Part shown: positions 17,075 to 27,157 of the stretch, in pieces | How the letters are laid out: each line of letters starts with the position of its first letter | Position numbering within the stretch: position 1 is the stretch's first letter | Assembly (NCBI RefSeq): GCF_048541585.1 | Contig: NZ_CP183303.1 | Coordinates: 2,294,001 to 2,358,000 of the forward strand | DNA from: Legionella_C sp048541585 | Lineage (GTDB): Bacteria; Pseudomonadota; Gammaproteobacteria; Legionellales; Legionellaceae | Direction of reading: 5' to 3' | DNA length: 64,000 nt | Made by a program: the position numbers and the translations under genes | Notes under the pieces: generated by a model | The model's database searches: none | What the model was told of the DNA's origin: nothing | The model's input: the letters and a program-made list of their open reading frames with translations, nothing else

Positions 17075-17632
17075 TTAAAATAACTTATTAATTCCTATAC
17101 CTTTTAACAAACTAGTTATAGTACCTCCCCAGGATGAAAGATCACTTTCTGGCACTCGATAGGAGCGTGTGTGAATATTTGCTTGCATATCGTTTGGAAA
17201 AGCTCTATATAATTCACCCAGCTCTCGATGAAAGCGATTATGATATACCCAATTACAAAACTCATCTAACGCTTGATAACTATCCTCATAAGTATCCTTA
17301 TTTAACTCTTCAAGTGAATTAACCTCTAAATGGGCACTTAAAGTATCTAAAAAAGGTTTATTAAATACCTTTTGAAACGAGCTATCATAACGTTCCCAAA
17401 TGTATAGATAAACACCTTGCAATACCAATAATTTGTTTTCTTCAACTACGGCATAATAGTTAAGATTTTTAGCTACTTTCTGAATTAGGTAAGCGTCTTG
17501 CAGCAATTGAGAAGGTGTAAAAGGAAGACAAGAACAGAAAAGACCACCCATTGTATATAATTTAGTATACGAGTTGCACAGCTTCATAGGTAAAAATTCC
17601 GCTTTTTGCTGCAACTGTGTAAAGGTCGGCAT
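17075..17632 (-). CDS. Protein of unknown function, operon partner of the 426-residue protein
   Basis: A 185-residue protein with no recognised domain. It starts MPTFTQLQQKAEF at ATG 17632; an earlier in-frame ATG at 17650 is rejected because its first codons form the ribosome binding site (CGGAGG) for 17632. The sequence is mixed helical and aromatic-rich (YLYIWERYDSSF; CNWVYHNRFHREL), with three Cys in the first 40 residues, and ends in SLLKGIGINKLF. The weakly hydrophobic stretch at about 22-40 is not long enough for a membrane span. A 13-base inverted repeat at 17723-17783 lies in its upstream region. Confidence 0.6.
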   Translation of the reverse strand: MPTFTQLQQKAEFLPMKLCNSYTKLYTMGGLFCSCLPFTPSQLLQDAYLIQKVAKNLNYYAVVEENKLLVLQGVYLYIWERYDSSFQKVFNKPFLDTLSAHLEVNSLEELNKDTYEDSYQALDEFCNWVYHNRFHRELGELYRAFPNDMQANIHTRSYRVPESDLSSWGGTITSLLKGIGINKLF

Positions 17633-17650
17633 AATAGATTTCCTCCGCAA

Positions 17651-18058
17651 ATCATCACTTACATGCTTAGATCATGCAAGTATGTAGCCTAAGGTTAAAT
17701 CTTAAATATAGATGTATTAATCAACTTTCTTGAATCTATGTGCAGCTACAAAATGCGGAATATCAGATCTATTCAAGAAAGTTTACAGATCTTTACTAGA
17801 CCTACCTGTCTATTTCTTTATAACAACGTATAAACCAATTTGCAAGTGAGAATCTAACTGTTTAGAAAGCTAACATTTTTATTAAATTCAAGAATTAATT
17901 GAAAATCTAATTTCTGAATTATAGTTGTTAAAAATATAAATGTAATAGAATTAAATAGTTCATGAATGATTAGGCCAAGTAATTCATTCTTAAAAATATA
18001 GCGCCCACTAAACTTTATGCTACATTAAAGCTCAATTAAGGTAGTTTTTAAGAGCATA
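17651..18058. other. AT-rich gap without a gene; one inverted repeat
   Basis: No frame worth calling is present. AACTTTCTTGAAT (17723-17735) and its exact inverse ATTCAAGAAAGTT (17771-17783) flank 35 bases and lie 91-151 bases upstream of the gene starting at 17632. The arms could bind a regulator or be the ends of a decayed small element; no tRNA or promoter is convincing. Confidence 0.4.
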
Positions 18059-18995
18059 CTGTCATTTACGCATAGGCAAGAAGCTGGTTTAAATTCGATA
18101 CAGTACTAGAGTGAAAATAGATTTCCGCCTGCGCGGAAATGACAGAATCTTTAAGCAAGAGTGGTATGGCTTATGCAAAAAACGTTTAAACACATCAGCT
18201 GCACCAACTTAAAAACAGCCCTGTCATACCCGCGCAGGCGGGTATCTATGTTCTATATAGGCTTAGTGCCAGTATGAAGATAGATTTCCGCCTACGCGGA
18301 AATGACAGAATCTTTAAGCAAGAGTGGTATGGCTTATGCAAAAAACGTTTAAACACATCAGCTGCACCAACTTAAAAACAGCCCTGTCATACCCGCGTAG
18401 GTGGGCATCTATGTTCTATATAGGCTTAGTGCCAGTATGAAGATAGATTTCCGCCTGCGCGGAAATGACAGGGATTTAAGGTGTTGGGGCAGAAATAATA
18501 GAACTTTTAAGCTGTATCGTATGAGTTTAGGTAAGCGCTTAATGGCATCAATTTAAAAACAGCGCCGTCATACCCCTGTAGGTGGCATCTATGTTCTATA
18601 TAGGTTTAGTGCCAGTATGAAGATAGATTTCCGCCTGCGCGGAAATGACAGAATCTTTAAGCAAGAGTGGTATGGCTTATGCAAAAAACGTTTAAACACA
18701 TCAGCTGCACCAACTTAAAAACAGCGCTGTCATACCTTGCGCAGGCGGGTATCTATGTTCTATATAGGCTTAGTGCCAATATGAAAATAGATTTCCGCCT
18801 ATGCGGAAATGACAGGGTTTTAAGGTGTTGGAGCGGAAATAATAGAACTTTTAAGCTGTATCGATGAGTTAAGGTAAGCGCTTAAAATGGCATCAATTTA
18901 AAGGAGCGCTGTCATACCCGCGCAGGCGGGTATCCATTTTTATATAGGCTCAGTAGTAGTATGAAGTTAGATTTCCGCTTGCGCCGAAACGACAG
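18059..18995. repeat. Array of family A palindromic repeats, six units
   Basis: The unit start CTGTCATACCCGCG (or a variant) occurs at 18059, 18221, 18384, 18565, 18727 and 18909, so spacings alternate between about 162 and 181 bases. Each unit has inverted arms (TCATACCCGCGCAGGCGGGT at the left, TTTCCGCCTGCGCGGAAATG at the right) around a shared centre with TATATAGGCTTAGTGCCAGT. A linker of two types (GTTTAAACACATCAGCTGCA, or AAGGTGTTGGGGCAGAAAT) joins them. The alternating linkers explain the two spacings. It is not a CRISPR array: units are too long and spacers are repeated. A frame at 18667-18867 is repeat sequence. Confidence 0.85.
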
Positions 18996-19012
18996 AAGCT
19001 TTTAATCTCTCT

Positions 19013-20395
19013 TTAAATTGGAATATCTTCTACCGGAGTAAAACGGCTATTAATGCTACTGATTAATTGTTGATGGATATTATCAAAGCCTCGATTACTC
19101 ATCACAACTACTGCATCGCCAGGTCTGACCGTTTGTATTACGCTATCAATAATGGCCTGTGTATTAGATAATATTTTAAAAGCACAAGTCCAATCTTTCG
19201 CTAAGCCTGATAAGTCAAATTGTTCCGGACTTAAAATAAATGCATTATCAACTTGCGCTAATGCTTTAGCCATACTTTCAGCATGGACGCCTGAACGCAT
19301 AGTATAAGATGCAAATTCTAAGACTACAAAAATACGTTTATGACGCTTGCTTTGGCGTAAGGCTTGAATAGTTTTAGCAATCGCTGTTGGATGATGCGCA
19401 AAATCATCATAAACAGTGATATCATGTTGATTTGCTCTGACTTCAAGCCTTCTTTTTACAGGCTTAAAGGTAGCTAACGCTTTAGCTGCTACCTTTGGTT
19501 TAACACCGGCATGATAACTTGCAGCAATCGCAGCTAAGCCGTTTTCAATATTAAATCGTCCAATTAAAGACCAAGCTACTTCTGCTACCTCTTTATGATT
19601 ATATAAAACACGAAAGTGAGAACCACTATCATCTAATACTTCAGCACACCAATTTGCTTTCCCATCTAAGGTGAAATCTTCTAAATTAGAATAAATACCG
19701 CGTGCAATAACTGCATTTAAAGCTGCATCATCACGTGGTTTAATGACAACTCCTTTACTAGGAATTGTTTTTAAATAGAAATGAAATTGTTGTTGAATAG
19801 CTTCTAAGTTTGCATAGATATCAGCATGATCAAATTCTAAATTATTAAGGATAGTAATTTCAGGTCGATAATGCATAAGTTTTGGCCGTTTATCAAAGTA
19901 AGCACTATCATACTCATCTGCCTCAATAACAAACCATTCTCCTTGGTTTAAGTTAGCACTAGTATTAAAATTAGGTGCTACACCACCAATCAAAAAGCTA
20001 GGTTTAAGGCCAGCCTGGTCTAGGATATGAGCTAACATAGACGTAGTAGTTGTTTTACCATGCGTGCCTGCTACAGCTAGAACACGAAAACGAGGTAAAA
20101 TATTTTCAGCAAGCCATTGCGGTCCTGATATATAATTTTTACCAGCATTTAAAACAGCTTCTAATACTGGCATCCCTCTTTTAATAGCGTTGCCAATAAT
20201 TACTATATCTGCTTTTAGTGCTTGAGTTGTGTCGTCATACCCTTCAGTCCACTCAATACCTTTTGCTTGTAATAAATCACTTACAGGTGGATAACAATTA
20301 GCATCACAGCCTGTTACCTTATAGCCTGCTTCACGCGCTAGTAATGCTAACGCGCTCATAAAGGTGCCACTAATTCCTAAAATATGTAAATGCAT
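19013..20395 (-). CDS. mpl: UDP-N-acetylmuramate:L-alanyl-gamma-D-glutamyl-meso-diaminopimelate ligase
   Basis: Murein-recycling ligase that joins the recovered tripeptide to UDP-MurNAc in the cytoplasm. The 460-residue Mur ligase has three parts: the Rossmann-like N-terminal domain (MHLHILGISGTFMSALALLA), the ATP-binding domain with AVAGTHGKTTTTSML at about 107-121, and a C-terminal domain from about 330 with DDFAHHPTA. The DANCYPPVSDLL segment marks Mpl rather than MurC. ATG 20395 is preferred to an upstream TTG because the sequence then aligns with E. coli Mpl from residue 1 and GAGAAG lies just upstream. The gene starts within ten bases of the stop of the membrane-protein gene ahead of it. 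Confidence 0.93.
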   Translation of the reverse strand: MHLHILGISGTFMSALALLAREAGYKVTGCDANCYPPVSDLLQAKGIEWTEGYDDTTQALKADIVIIGNAIKRGMPVLEAVLNAGKNYISGPQWLAENILPRFRVLAVAGTHGKTTTTSMLAHILDQAGLKPSFLIGGVAPNFNTSANLNQGEWFVIEADEYDSAYFDKRPKLMHYRPEITILNNLEFDHADIYANLEAIQQQFHFYLKTIPSKGVVIKPRDDAALNAVIARGIYSNLEDFTLDGKANWCAEVLDDSGSHFRVLYNHKEVAEVAWSLIGRFNIENGLAAIAASYHAGVKPKVAAKALATFKPVKRRLEVRANQHDITVYDDFAHHPTAIAKTIQALRQSKRHKRIFVVLEFASYTMRSGVHAESMAKALAQVDNAFILSPEQFDLSGLAKDWTCAFKILSNTQAIIDSVIQTVRPGDAVVVMSNRGFDNIHQQLISSINSRFTPVEDIPI

Positions 20396-20403
20396 TTTTC
20401 TTC

Positions 20404-20946
20404 TCATCGCCAAAGTGAAACTGTTAAAATGTTAGTTGCCAATAAACCAAAACTAACTAACATGGCAACAAAAAAACTTGATTCTAAAGCACATCGATAG
20501 ATATGTGCTATAGCTAAGAATTGCCAAATACTTAATATTAATGTGCTTAATATATAAATAATTGTGAATAATAACATATTGACCTGCAACATATCAGCTT
20601 GTAAAAAATATGAAGTAAAAAGCAACAATGGAAAAGCCAGGCAATGAATAATTAAGTTACTCATCAACAAAGAGGTAATTGCTTGCACAAATCGATTATC
20701 TTTTTTGTATAATGAAAAAATTACTTTGGTATAGATAAAATAAGACAGCAAAAGTGCTAGACCAGTTAAAATAGTATTTATTAAACTATAATTACTCTTA
20801 ACATCGGCTATGGTCCACTGAATAATTAACACAAGAAAATAAATTAATATAATCAAACCTAATAAAAAGAACGAATACGGTGTATTTGCTGGCGTCTCTT
20901 GCAAAATGGCCACTTGCCAATAGCGCTTTAAAAGTGTGCCCCACAT
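20404..20946 (-). CDS. Multi-pass inner-membrane protein of unknown function
   Basis: The 180-residue, very hydrophobic protein has five likely membrane segments (about 25-45, 55-77, 88-115, 121-145, 155-178). The layout, a soluble start with MWGTLLKRYWQVAILQETP and a run of evenly spaced helices, is like the YIP1-type domain, but I cannot assign it with confidence. AGGA precedes ATG 20946. It is the gene directly upstream of mpl, with which it is probably co-transcribed. Confidence 0.65.
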   Translation of the reverse strand: MWGTLLKRYWQVAILQETPANTPYSFFLLGLIILIYFLVLIIQWTIADVKSNYSLINTILTGLALLLSYFIYTKVIFSLYKKDNRFVQAITSLLMSNLIIHCLAFPLLLFTSYFLQADMLQVNMLLFTIIYILSTLILSIWQFLAIAHIYRCALESSFFVAMLVSFGLLATNILTVSLWR

Positions 20947-21075
20947 AATATTATCCTATTTCATTAAAGCATGAATTTATAAATAATACTCAAAGTATAT
21001 TAATTAATACGGACACTTAATTTACTAACTCTACATTAACTAGATTGCTAAACTAAATAGCTTGTTCATTTCATT

Positions 21076-24000
21076 TTAGACGTCTTTCTTGGCACTACCT
21101 TTGGCCAGAGGTTCTTTTTTAACAATACTCATTTGTTTTACAGTAGGCGTTTTCCAGGAACCTGAGATCTTATAAGTATAACCACTTATCTTCTGCATGC
21201 CATGATTAATAATTTTACTTGCAACCCAGGTCGCAAGACCTATAACAGGTCCACCTGCAATGGTTGCAACAACCGGTAAACTTGCAGTTATATGCGGCAC
21301 AATCTCTAAATTTAAATTATAGTACTGATTAACGATATCTAAGCTACCTTGCATGCTACCATAGGCTACTGGACCATCAATATAACTATTATTAGTGGTC
21401 ATAATACCATTTTTAATCTCAAATATACCCTTATATTCGTCAAAACTATAACCATCTTGTGCGAGATCACTGAAATCTAATTTTAAACGTCTAGGAATGG
21501 TTTGTAAGCTTAAAATACTCAGTAACTTACCTACACCTAATTTTTCTTCTGTTTCTGGACTAAGGTTGGTAATGCGACCATTTTTTAAAAGAATATACAA
21601 GTTTCCTTTAAGACGTTGTAAGGAAAAGTTTTGGAAACCGCCAGGCCAGTACCCTTTAAAATTTAACTGGCCTTGCCGTGCTTCTACCGCAGGACTCCAT
21701 TTTAAGCGTCGTAACGCTTGAGCTAAATTTTTAATTTGCACAGCACCTGTCAACGAAGACATCTCGCTTTTTTCTTTTTGCTGCCATTCGCCTTGTGCTT
21801 GTAAGTCATACTCGGGTGTTTTTAAATTAAAAGATTCAAGCTTTAAAGCATCTTCCTTTACTACTGCTTTAATCGCAATTGTACCCAGATTTAAATGATT
21901 AAATTGTAATTGTTCAATAATTAAATCTAGATTAGGAAGATTCTTTATTTTTAATGCAGGTAGTTTTTCAGTTTGAGCCGCAGGCATTTTATCTATATTC
22001 AATTTGGCTATGGTACCGCTTAAGTAGTTGCTATTTAAATGATAACTTAAGTTAGCTTCTATTTGTTTTTGATTTAATGCAATAGTCCATTCATGACTAT
22101 TTACTTTAGCAGCTTTTATTTTTAGATTAGGATAAATTTGGCTGCCTAAGACTGCTTTTTTTAATAAAAGATTAACAGAATGTATAGGAACATTGTCCGA
22201 GCCTATAGTATTAAATGCTAGTTTTGAGAAAGTATTTTGCCACTTTTGTAAATCAAATTTACTTAAAGTACCTATAATTTGTACACCTGATTGTTCTCGC
22301 CAAAGTGCTTGGCCTTCACCAAGACGGATTTCACCTTTTTCAAGGAGAAATTTATTATTTAGTAGTGAAAACCACAAATCACTATTGAGCTGATTATTAT
22401 AAGCCATACGTAAACGTAATGCTTTTTGTGGATTAAAATTAATATCCACTGTTAAAGGTACCACAGCTTGGGCTACCTTTCCTAAAGGTGGTGGAAGATT
22501 AATTGCCATACCTTGAAGAGAGGTTTTAATTTGTAAATGATCAAGATCATTAGGGTCATTAGTTAAAGTTAAGATACCTTCTAATTCGACCTTTCCTGCT
22601 AGCAAATTAAGCCAAGGCAACTTAAATTTCTTTTGTAAAACTTCACTAGTGGTTGTAGCGACAATTTTTACTTCTGTATAAGGATTAGGATAACGAACAG
22701 ATTGAATGACTAAGTCAACAGGATAATTCATAAAAGCTGCTTTAAGACTACTATCTAAAATACCTTTTTCATCAAACTGTAAAGAGCCAACTAAATTATC
22801 TAATTGAATATCATTAACAATATGGTTTACCGCCACATGATTTTTATTAAACGTTATATTACCTAAGGCTAAAATTTGTTCATGTTCAGGTACAAAGTAG
22901 AAAGGAATTTCTAATTGTAAATCAAGATTTAGATTACCTGTCATTTGCAGTATTTTTAAAGCAGATAATTTTTCCTTTAAAGGTGATGTACGAACATAAT
23001 TTAATGCTTTATCAGCAGGCGCCGTAATTTCAGTGCGTATTAATAAAGCTTCTTTATCTAAGCCAATATCAGGTACTCTTATATTTGCATTATTAATAAC
23101 TATATTTTTGGTTAAAGCGTGATCAATGTTAATATCAAGTAAGCGTCTATCAATAGTTAAATAGCCTTGCATATCCTTTAGCAACGGCCAATGGGGAGCA
23201 AAACGTAAATTAACACCTTGTAGGTAGCTGTTAACTTTAAATTCACCAGGTTTATCGGTAAAAGGAAAATCTGCTGCTAAACCATGAATTGAAATTTGCG
23301 CTATAGCTTGCTTAATTTGCTTAACATCTTTTTTTAGCCATAAATCAAGTTTATGCCGCATGTATTTTGCTGGCAGGTAGTTTAGCCACTGCTCAGCATT
23401 ATCAGCAGCTAGCTTACCATCTAAGTCAATTTGCCCAGTTGACTGCGCGTTTATACCACTAATACTGCCTTTTGCATTAACTTTTAAATCAGGCCTTATA
23501 AGCATAAAGTTTGGCATACTAATACGTAAACCATCTGCTAATGCCTGCCAACTAAAAATACCTGCTAGCTTATCAAAACTAACAGCAGGTTTATTTAAAA
23601 AATTTAAGGTAAAATGTTCGCTATCAACCGCTAAATTACCGCCCTTAGGTGACCAGGATAGTAATCCAGATAAATTCTCAATCCCCGGCATAGCTTTTTG
23701 TGCTAACCAACTTAGTTGATTAAATTTGGTTAATAAAAATATAGGCTCACGATTTTTTAAAGTTAACCGCGTATTTTGTAACAAACCTTTAGGCATAACC
23801 GCTAGAATAGAATTAAACTGATTAGGCCAGTAAGGGACAATAGGTAAGAAGGATTCTAAAATGAGATTTTTAACATAAACATCAAATACACTAGTATTCT
23901 TATCATAATTAATTAAGAATTCATTGTTTGGCCACTTAACAGCACCTAATTGCATTGCGATATTATTTCCAGCTAATTGCCAGCCTACATTTGTAGGTTT

Positions 24001-24924
24001 TAAAACTAAATTAGCGTGCAAATAAGGTACATTTTGCTCTATTTTAGTTTCTTTATCTTGCCAGGTTAGCTTCTTTAACTCCAACTTACTTTGAATTTTT
24101 TCAAGATGACCTTTTTGCCAATCGAGCCATAATAAAAGATTTACCTTTCCTTGCTGAAGTTGCATTCGTGAGTGCGGTAAAAAAGTATCCCATTGTGTCA
24201 GTTGTAAATGATTTATCGCAAGAAATGCCTGCCCTTTTGCTTGAGCTAGTTTGTAGGGGTCTAACTCCATTTTTGCTAATATTTCAAATGAAGTCAGGGG
24301 CTTTTGAGCTAAGTAAGCATTTCCCTTGATAGCATATTGACCCGAACGATTAGTGATTATTAAATTAAAGTGCCTTAAAGGCAGTAGCGTTTTATCCTTT
24401 AAATAAATTTGTAGGTTAAAATTTTTAATAATAATTTTTTTCTGTTCTAGCACCCAAGCTAAAATAGGTGTATAAGCCACTTTACGAAGCATTGTACTAT
24501 TTTTGTTGATATTAGTTAGACCTTCTATTTGCCATTTATCACTTAATTGACGTAATGTTAAATTAAGATCTTCAACATACAAAATACCAGGCTGTAATTG
24601 CCAATGCCAAATGGATTCAAAGAGATTAATACCAACTAGTAGTTTCTTTAAATTAATCACTTCATGTGCACTTTGCACATTAATATTCTTTAATTTAATA
24701 ACAGGTTCAAACCAAAACCATCCTGTCTCCATTTTTTCGATCGTGACAGGCTCGCCTAAAAGAGTTGTTAAGCGTTGCTCAAGCTGTGGCTTATATTGTT
24801 TAGCCCAGGGCGTTAGGGCACGAAAAAAGCTAGATATTACTGCTAAAGCAATAATAAAAATTGCAAAAATTAACCAGCAACGTTTAAATGTTTTAAATAA
24901 AAATAATCGTAGGCGTAAAAACAT
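21076..24924 (-). CDS. yhdP: AsmA-like inner-membrane protein YhdP
   Basis: The 1282-residue protein has one N-terminal membrane anchor (about 15-36, CWLIFAIFIIALAVISSFF) followed by a long beta-rich periplasmic part. Its start (LTPWAKQYKPQLEQRLTTLL, then GEPVTIEKMETGWFWFEP) and its C-terminal AsmA-type region (about 1090-1250: FSLQRLKGNLYILLKNGRI, SFDEYKGIFEIKNG, VPHITASLPVVATIAGGP) are typical of YhdP (DUF3971/TIGR02099). In E. coli YhdP, with TamB and YdbH, carries phospholipids between the inner and outer membranes. The length matches the family (E. coli 1266). In enterobacteria it neighbours tldD; here the related pmbA gene lies 16 kb away. Confidence 0.9.
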   Translation of the reverse strand: MFLRLRLFLFKTFKRCWLIFAIFIIALAVISSFFRALTPWAKQYKPQLEQRLTTLLGEPVTIEKMETGWFWFEPVIKLKNINVQSAHEVINLKKLLVGINLFESIWHWQLQPGILYVEDLNLTLRQLSDKWQIEGLTNINKNSTMLRKVAYTPILAWVLEQKKIIIKNFNLQIYLKDKTLLPLRHFNLIITNRSGQYAIKGNAYLAQKPLTSFEILAKMELDPYKLAQAKGQAFLAINHLQLTQWDTFLPHSRMQLQQGKVNLLLWLDWQKGHLEKIQSKLELKKLTWQDKETKIEQNVPYLHANLVLKPTNVGWQLAGNNIAMQLGAVKWPNNEFLINYDKNTSVFDVYVKNLILESFLPIVPYWPNQFNSILAVMPKGLLQNTRLTLKNREPIFLLTKFNQLSWLAQKAMPGIENLSGLLSWSPKGGNLAVDSEHFTLNFLNKPAVSFDKLAGIFSWQALADGLRISMPNFMLIRPDLKVNAKGSISGINAQSTGQIDLDGKLAADNAEQWLNYLPAKYMRHKLDLWLKKDVKQIKQAIAQISIHGLAADFPFTDKPGEFKVNSYLQGVNLRFAPHWPLLKDMQGYLTIDRRLLDINIDHALTKNIVINNANIRVPDIGLDKEALLIRTEITAPADKALNYVRTSPLKEKLSALKILQMTGNLNLDLQLEIPFYFVPEHEQILALGNITFNKNHVAVNHIVNDIQLDNLVGSLQFDEKGILDSSLKAAFMNYPVDLVIQSVRYPNPYTEVKIVATTTSEVLQKKFKLPWLNLLAGKVELEGILTLTNDPNDLDHLQIKTSLQGMAINLPPPLGKVAQAVVPLTVDINFNPQKALRLRMAYNNQLNSDLWFSLLNNKFLLEKGEIRLGEGQALWREQSGVQIIGTLSKFDLQKWQNTFSKLAFNTIGSDNVPIHSVNLLLKKAVLGSQIYPNLKIKAAKVNSHEWTIALNQKQIEANLSYHLNSNYLSGTIAKLNIDKMPAAQTEKLPALKIKNLPNLDLIIEQLQFNHLNLGTIAIKAVVKEDALKLESFNLKTPEYDLQAQGEWQQKEKSEMSSLTGAVQIKNLAQALRRLKWSPAVEARQGQLNFKGYWPGGFQNFSLQRLKGNLYILLKNGRITNLSPETEEKLGVGKLLSILSLQTIPRRLKLDFSDLAQDGYSFDEYKGIFEIKNGIMTTNNSYIDGPVAYGSMQGSLDIVNQYYNLNLEIVPHITASLPVVATIAGGPVIGLATWVASKIINHGMQKISGYTYKISGSWKTPTVKQMSIVKKEPLAKGSAKKDV

Positions 24925-25137
24925 AATTTATAAATCAATTGATAGCTCTAACCTTAGAGCACATTCCACTAAAATTTATCCTATGCTGTTTATTCGGCTA
25001 TCTTGAGTTATCTACTCTGTATACACCTCAACTTAGAAGTGCATGCCTTTATTAATAATGACATATTATTGTAAGTGTTCACCTAATCGTGTCAACTTAA
25101 GGATTCTGTCATTTCCGCATAGGCAACTTAAAAATCT

Positions 25138-25402
25138 TGTCATTTCCGCGCAGGCGGAAATCTATCTTCATACTGGCACTAAGCCTATATAGAAATAGAT
25201 ACCCGCCTGCGCGGGTATGACAGTGCTGTTTTTAAATTGACACCATTAAGCGCTTACCTAAACTCATATGATACAGCTTAAAAATTCTATTATTTTCGCC
25301 TCAGCAACTTAAAACCCTGTCATTTCCGCGCAGGCGGAAATCTATCTTCACACTGGCACTAAGTCTATATAGAAATAGATACCCGCCAGCACAAATATGA
25401 CA
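25138..25402. repeat. Two family A palindromic repeats in opposite orientation
   Basis: Units at 25138-25222 and 25318-25402, plus a remnant at about 25107, run in the reverse direction to the 18059-18995 array. They keep the arms (CATTTCCGCGCAGGCGGAAA; CCCGCCTGCGCGGGTATGAC), the centre with CACTAAGCCTATATAGAAAT, the 180-base spacing and the linker with CCATTAAGCGCTTACC. The second right arm is decayed. The rest of the gap 24925-25464 shows nothing else. Confidence 0.8.
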
Positions 25403-25464
25403 AAACTATTCTTAAATTGATGCCATTAAGCATTTATACCTATGAGCGGAGCTCTTCTAGTTAC

Positions 25465-26781
25465 CTAGATAACATATCCCCCCTCGCGCATTTTTGCTAA
25501 CTTATAGCGCAAGGTTCGCTCACTTACTCCTAAAATTGCAGCCGCTTGTTGGCGATTACCGCCATGTGCTTTTAAAGTTTGAGCAATAATATCAAACTCA
25601 TGCTCTTGTAATTTTTTCATTTCACTACTAATTGATAACGTCTGCTCAATTGCTTGTAAAATAGGCAACTGTAAGTGAATAGTCTCAATTATACCATTGG
25701 TCTGTAACACTAAAGCACGCTGGATAACATTGTCTAATTCACGTGCATTTCCTGGCCAAGGGTAACTTAAAAGGGCTTGTATAGCATCTTCACTTAATAA
25801 AGGTGCTTTTAAAGTCGTTTTCTTACAATAGCGCCGAATAAGGTAGTTAGCCAGCGGGATTATATCACAAATTCGCTCTCTTAGGGGCAACCAGTGCAAT
25901 GGGAAAATATTTAGACGATAATATAAATCTTCACGAAAACGCCCTAATTTAACTTCTTCTAGTAATTGCCTATTACTGGTAGCAAGCACGCGTACATTTA
26001 AATGGATCAATTTATTTGACCCAATACGTTCTACTTCTTTTTCTTGAATAACTCGAAGGAGTTTAGCTTGCAAGCTTAAACTCATTTCGCTGACTTCATC
26101 TAATAAAATTGTTCCACCTTGTGCTTGCTCAAACTTTCCTGGTGCTGATTTGTAAGCCCCAGTAAAAGCGCCTTTTTCATAACCAAATAAGGTTGCTTCA
26201 AGCATTTGCTCAGGTATAGCAGCACAATTAATAGCAACAAAAGGCTGTTGTCTTCGCGCAGAATGTTGATGAATAAAATGGGCAAGCACCTCTTTACCTG
26301 TTCCACTTTCGCCTGTAATCATAACGCCAACATCCGATTCTGCAACCCGCCTTGCCATTGAGAGTAAGGCCTGACTTTTAGGATCTTTAGCAATAGGTAC
26401 TTCATCATTATCTACATAAGTAGAATGCATATATAAATTAATTTTTTCAGTTAGTTTATGTGCACTAAAAGGTTTTTCTAAGTAATCCACCGCGCCATGA
26501 CGCATGGCTTTTAAAGCATCTTCAACGGAACCATAAGCAGTCATTAAAATAACAGGTGTACCTGGCAGACGGCGCTGGATTTCGTTAAGCAGCTGTTGCC
26601 CATCAAGTTCATCCATACGTATATCACTAAGCACAACAGTTGGACTATATTTATCTAGCATAGCTAAGGCCTCTTTTCCATCCTTAGCAGCTAAATAAGA
26701 ATGCCCTGCCAAATTCATTGTTTCAGCCAGCGCCTCTCTTAACACAGGATCATCTTCTACAATTAATACGCCACTCATCAT
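25465..26781 (-). CDS. fleR: Sigma-54-dependent response regulator, FleR type
   Basis: NtrC-family activator of 438 residues. The receiver domain (1-118) has Asp10/Asp11, phospho-acceptor Asp53 (LSDIRMDELD) and KPF at 103-105. The AAA+ domain (about 133-365) has Walker A GESGTGKE (157-164) and GAFTGA (204-209), which contacts sigma-54. A Fis-type helix-turn-helix closes it (RQQAAAILGVSERTLRYKLA). ATG 26781 is chosen because AAAGGAA precedes it; an earlier ATG at 26817 has none. The sensor upstream is soluble with a PAS domain as in Pseudomonas FleS, so the pair is read as FleS/FleR, which controls flagellar genes of intermediate class. Confidence 0.85.
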   Translation of the reverse strand: MMSGVLIVEDDPVLREALAETMNLAGHSYLAAKDGKEALAMLDKYSPTVVLSDIRMDELDGQQLLNEIQRRLPGTPVILMTAYGSVEDALKAMRHGAVDYLEKPFSAHKLTEKINLYMHSTYVDNDEVPIAKDPKSQALLSMARRVAESDVGVMITGESGTGKEVLAHFIHQHSARRQQPFVAINCAAIPEQMLEATLFGYEKGAFTGAYKSAPGKFEQAQGGTILLDEVSEMSLSLQAKLLRVIQEKEVERIGSNKLIHLNVRVLATSNRQLLEEVKLGRFREDLYYRLNIFPLHWLPLRERICDIIPLANYLIRRYCKKTTLKAPLLSEDAIQALLSYPWPGNARELDNVIQRALVLQTNGIIETIHLQLPILQAIEQTLSISSEMKKLQEHEFDIIAQTLKAHGGNRQQAAAILGVSERTLRYKLAKMREGGYVI

Positions 26782-27010
26782 TGAATTCCTTTTATTAATG
26801 TGGGCAATAAACTGCATACCAAAAATTATTGTAATAGATTACCCTTATCTACCGAAAGGCTATATTTGGCGCATTTTAAATGAACATCACGCTTCAAAAT
26901 ACTGAAGTAAAATATCATATTCCTTTTTCAGTATCATTTTCATCCAAATTGCAATCCAATCAAACCTTTCACCAAGACTTTATATACTATACTGAGCTAT
27001 TACAAATTAT

Positions 27011-27157
27011 TAGACTTCTTTCGAAACAGCCTTTGACAGCTATTCGCAGACAAAAAAGCGCATTTAAAATGCTTATGTACTTCATATACGTCGCACTTTT
27101 TCAATACTTTTTCGCTTGGCCCTGAGACTTGTCACTAACCACTTCGAAAGAAGCCTA
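27011..27157. repeat. MITE-like palindrome, family B, inserted between fleS and fleR
   Basis: The ends are TAGACTTCTTTCGAA (27011-27025) and its inverse with one mismatch (27143-27157). The centre, read in reverse, carries the family core (AGTACATAAGCATTTT-like, GAAAAAGTGCGACGTATATG). Its terminal TAG, read on the minus strand, is the fleS stop codon. The element fills most of the gap between the two genes (26782-27154). Small frames across it are not genes. Confidence 0.75.

Noticed and set aside
18059..18995. Possible CRISPR array
   Set aside because: Units are 162-182 bases and the sequence between the palindromic arms is itself repeated, without unique spacers or cas genes nearby.
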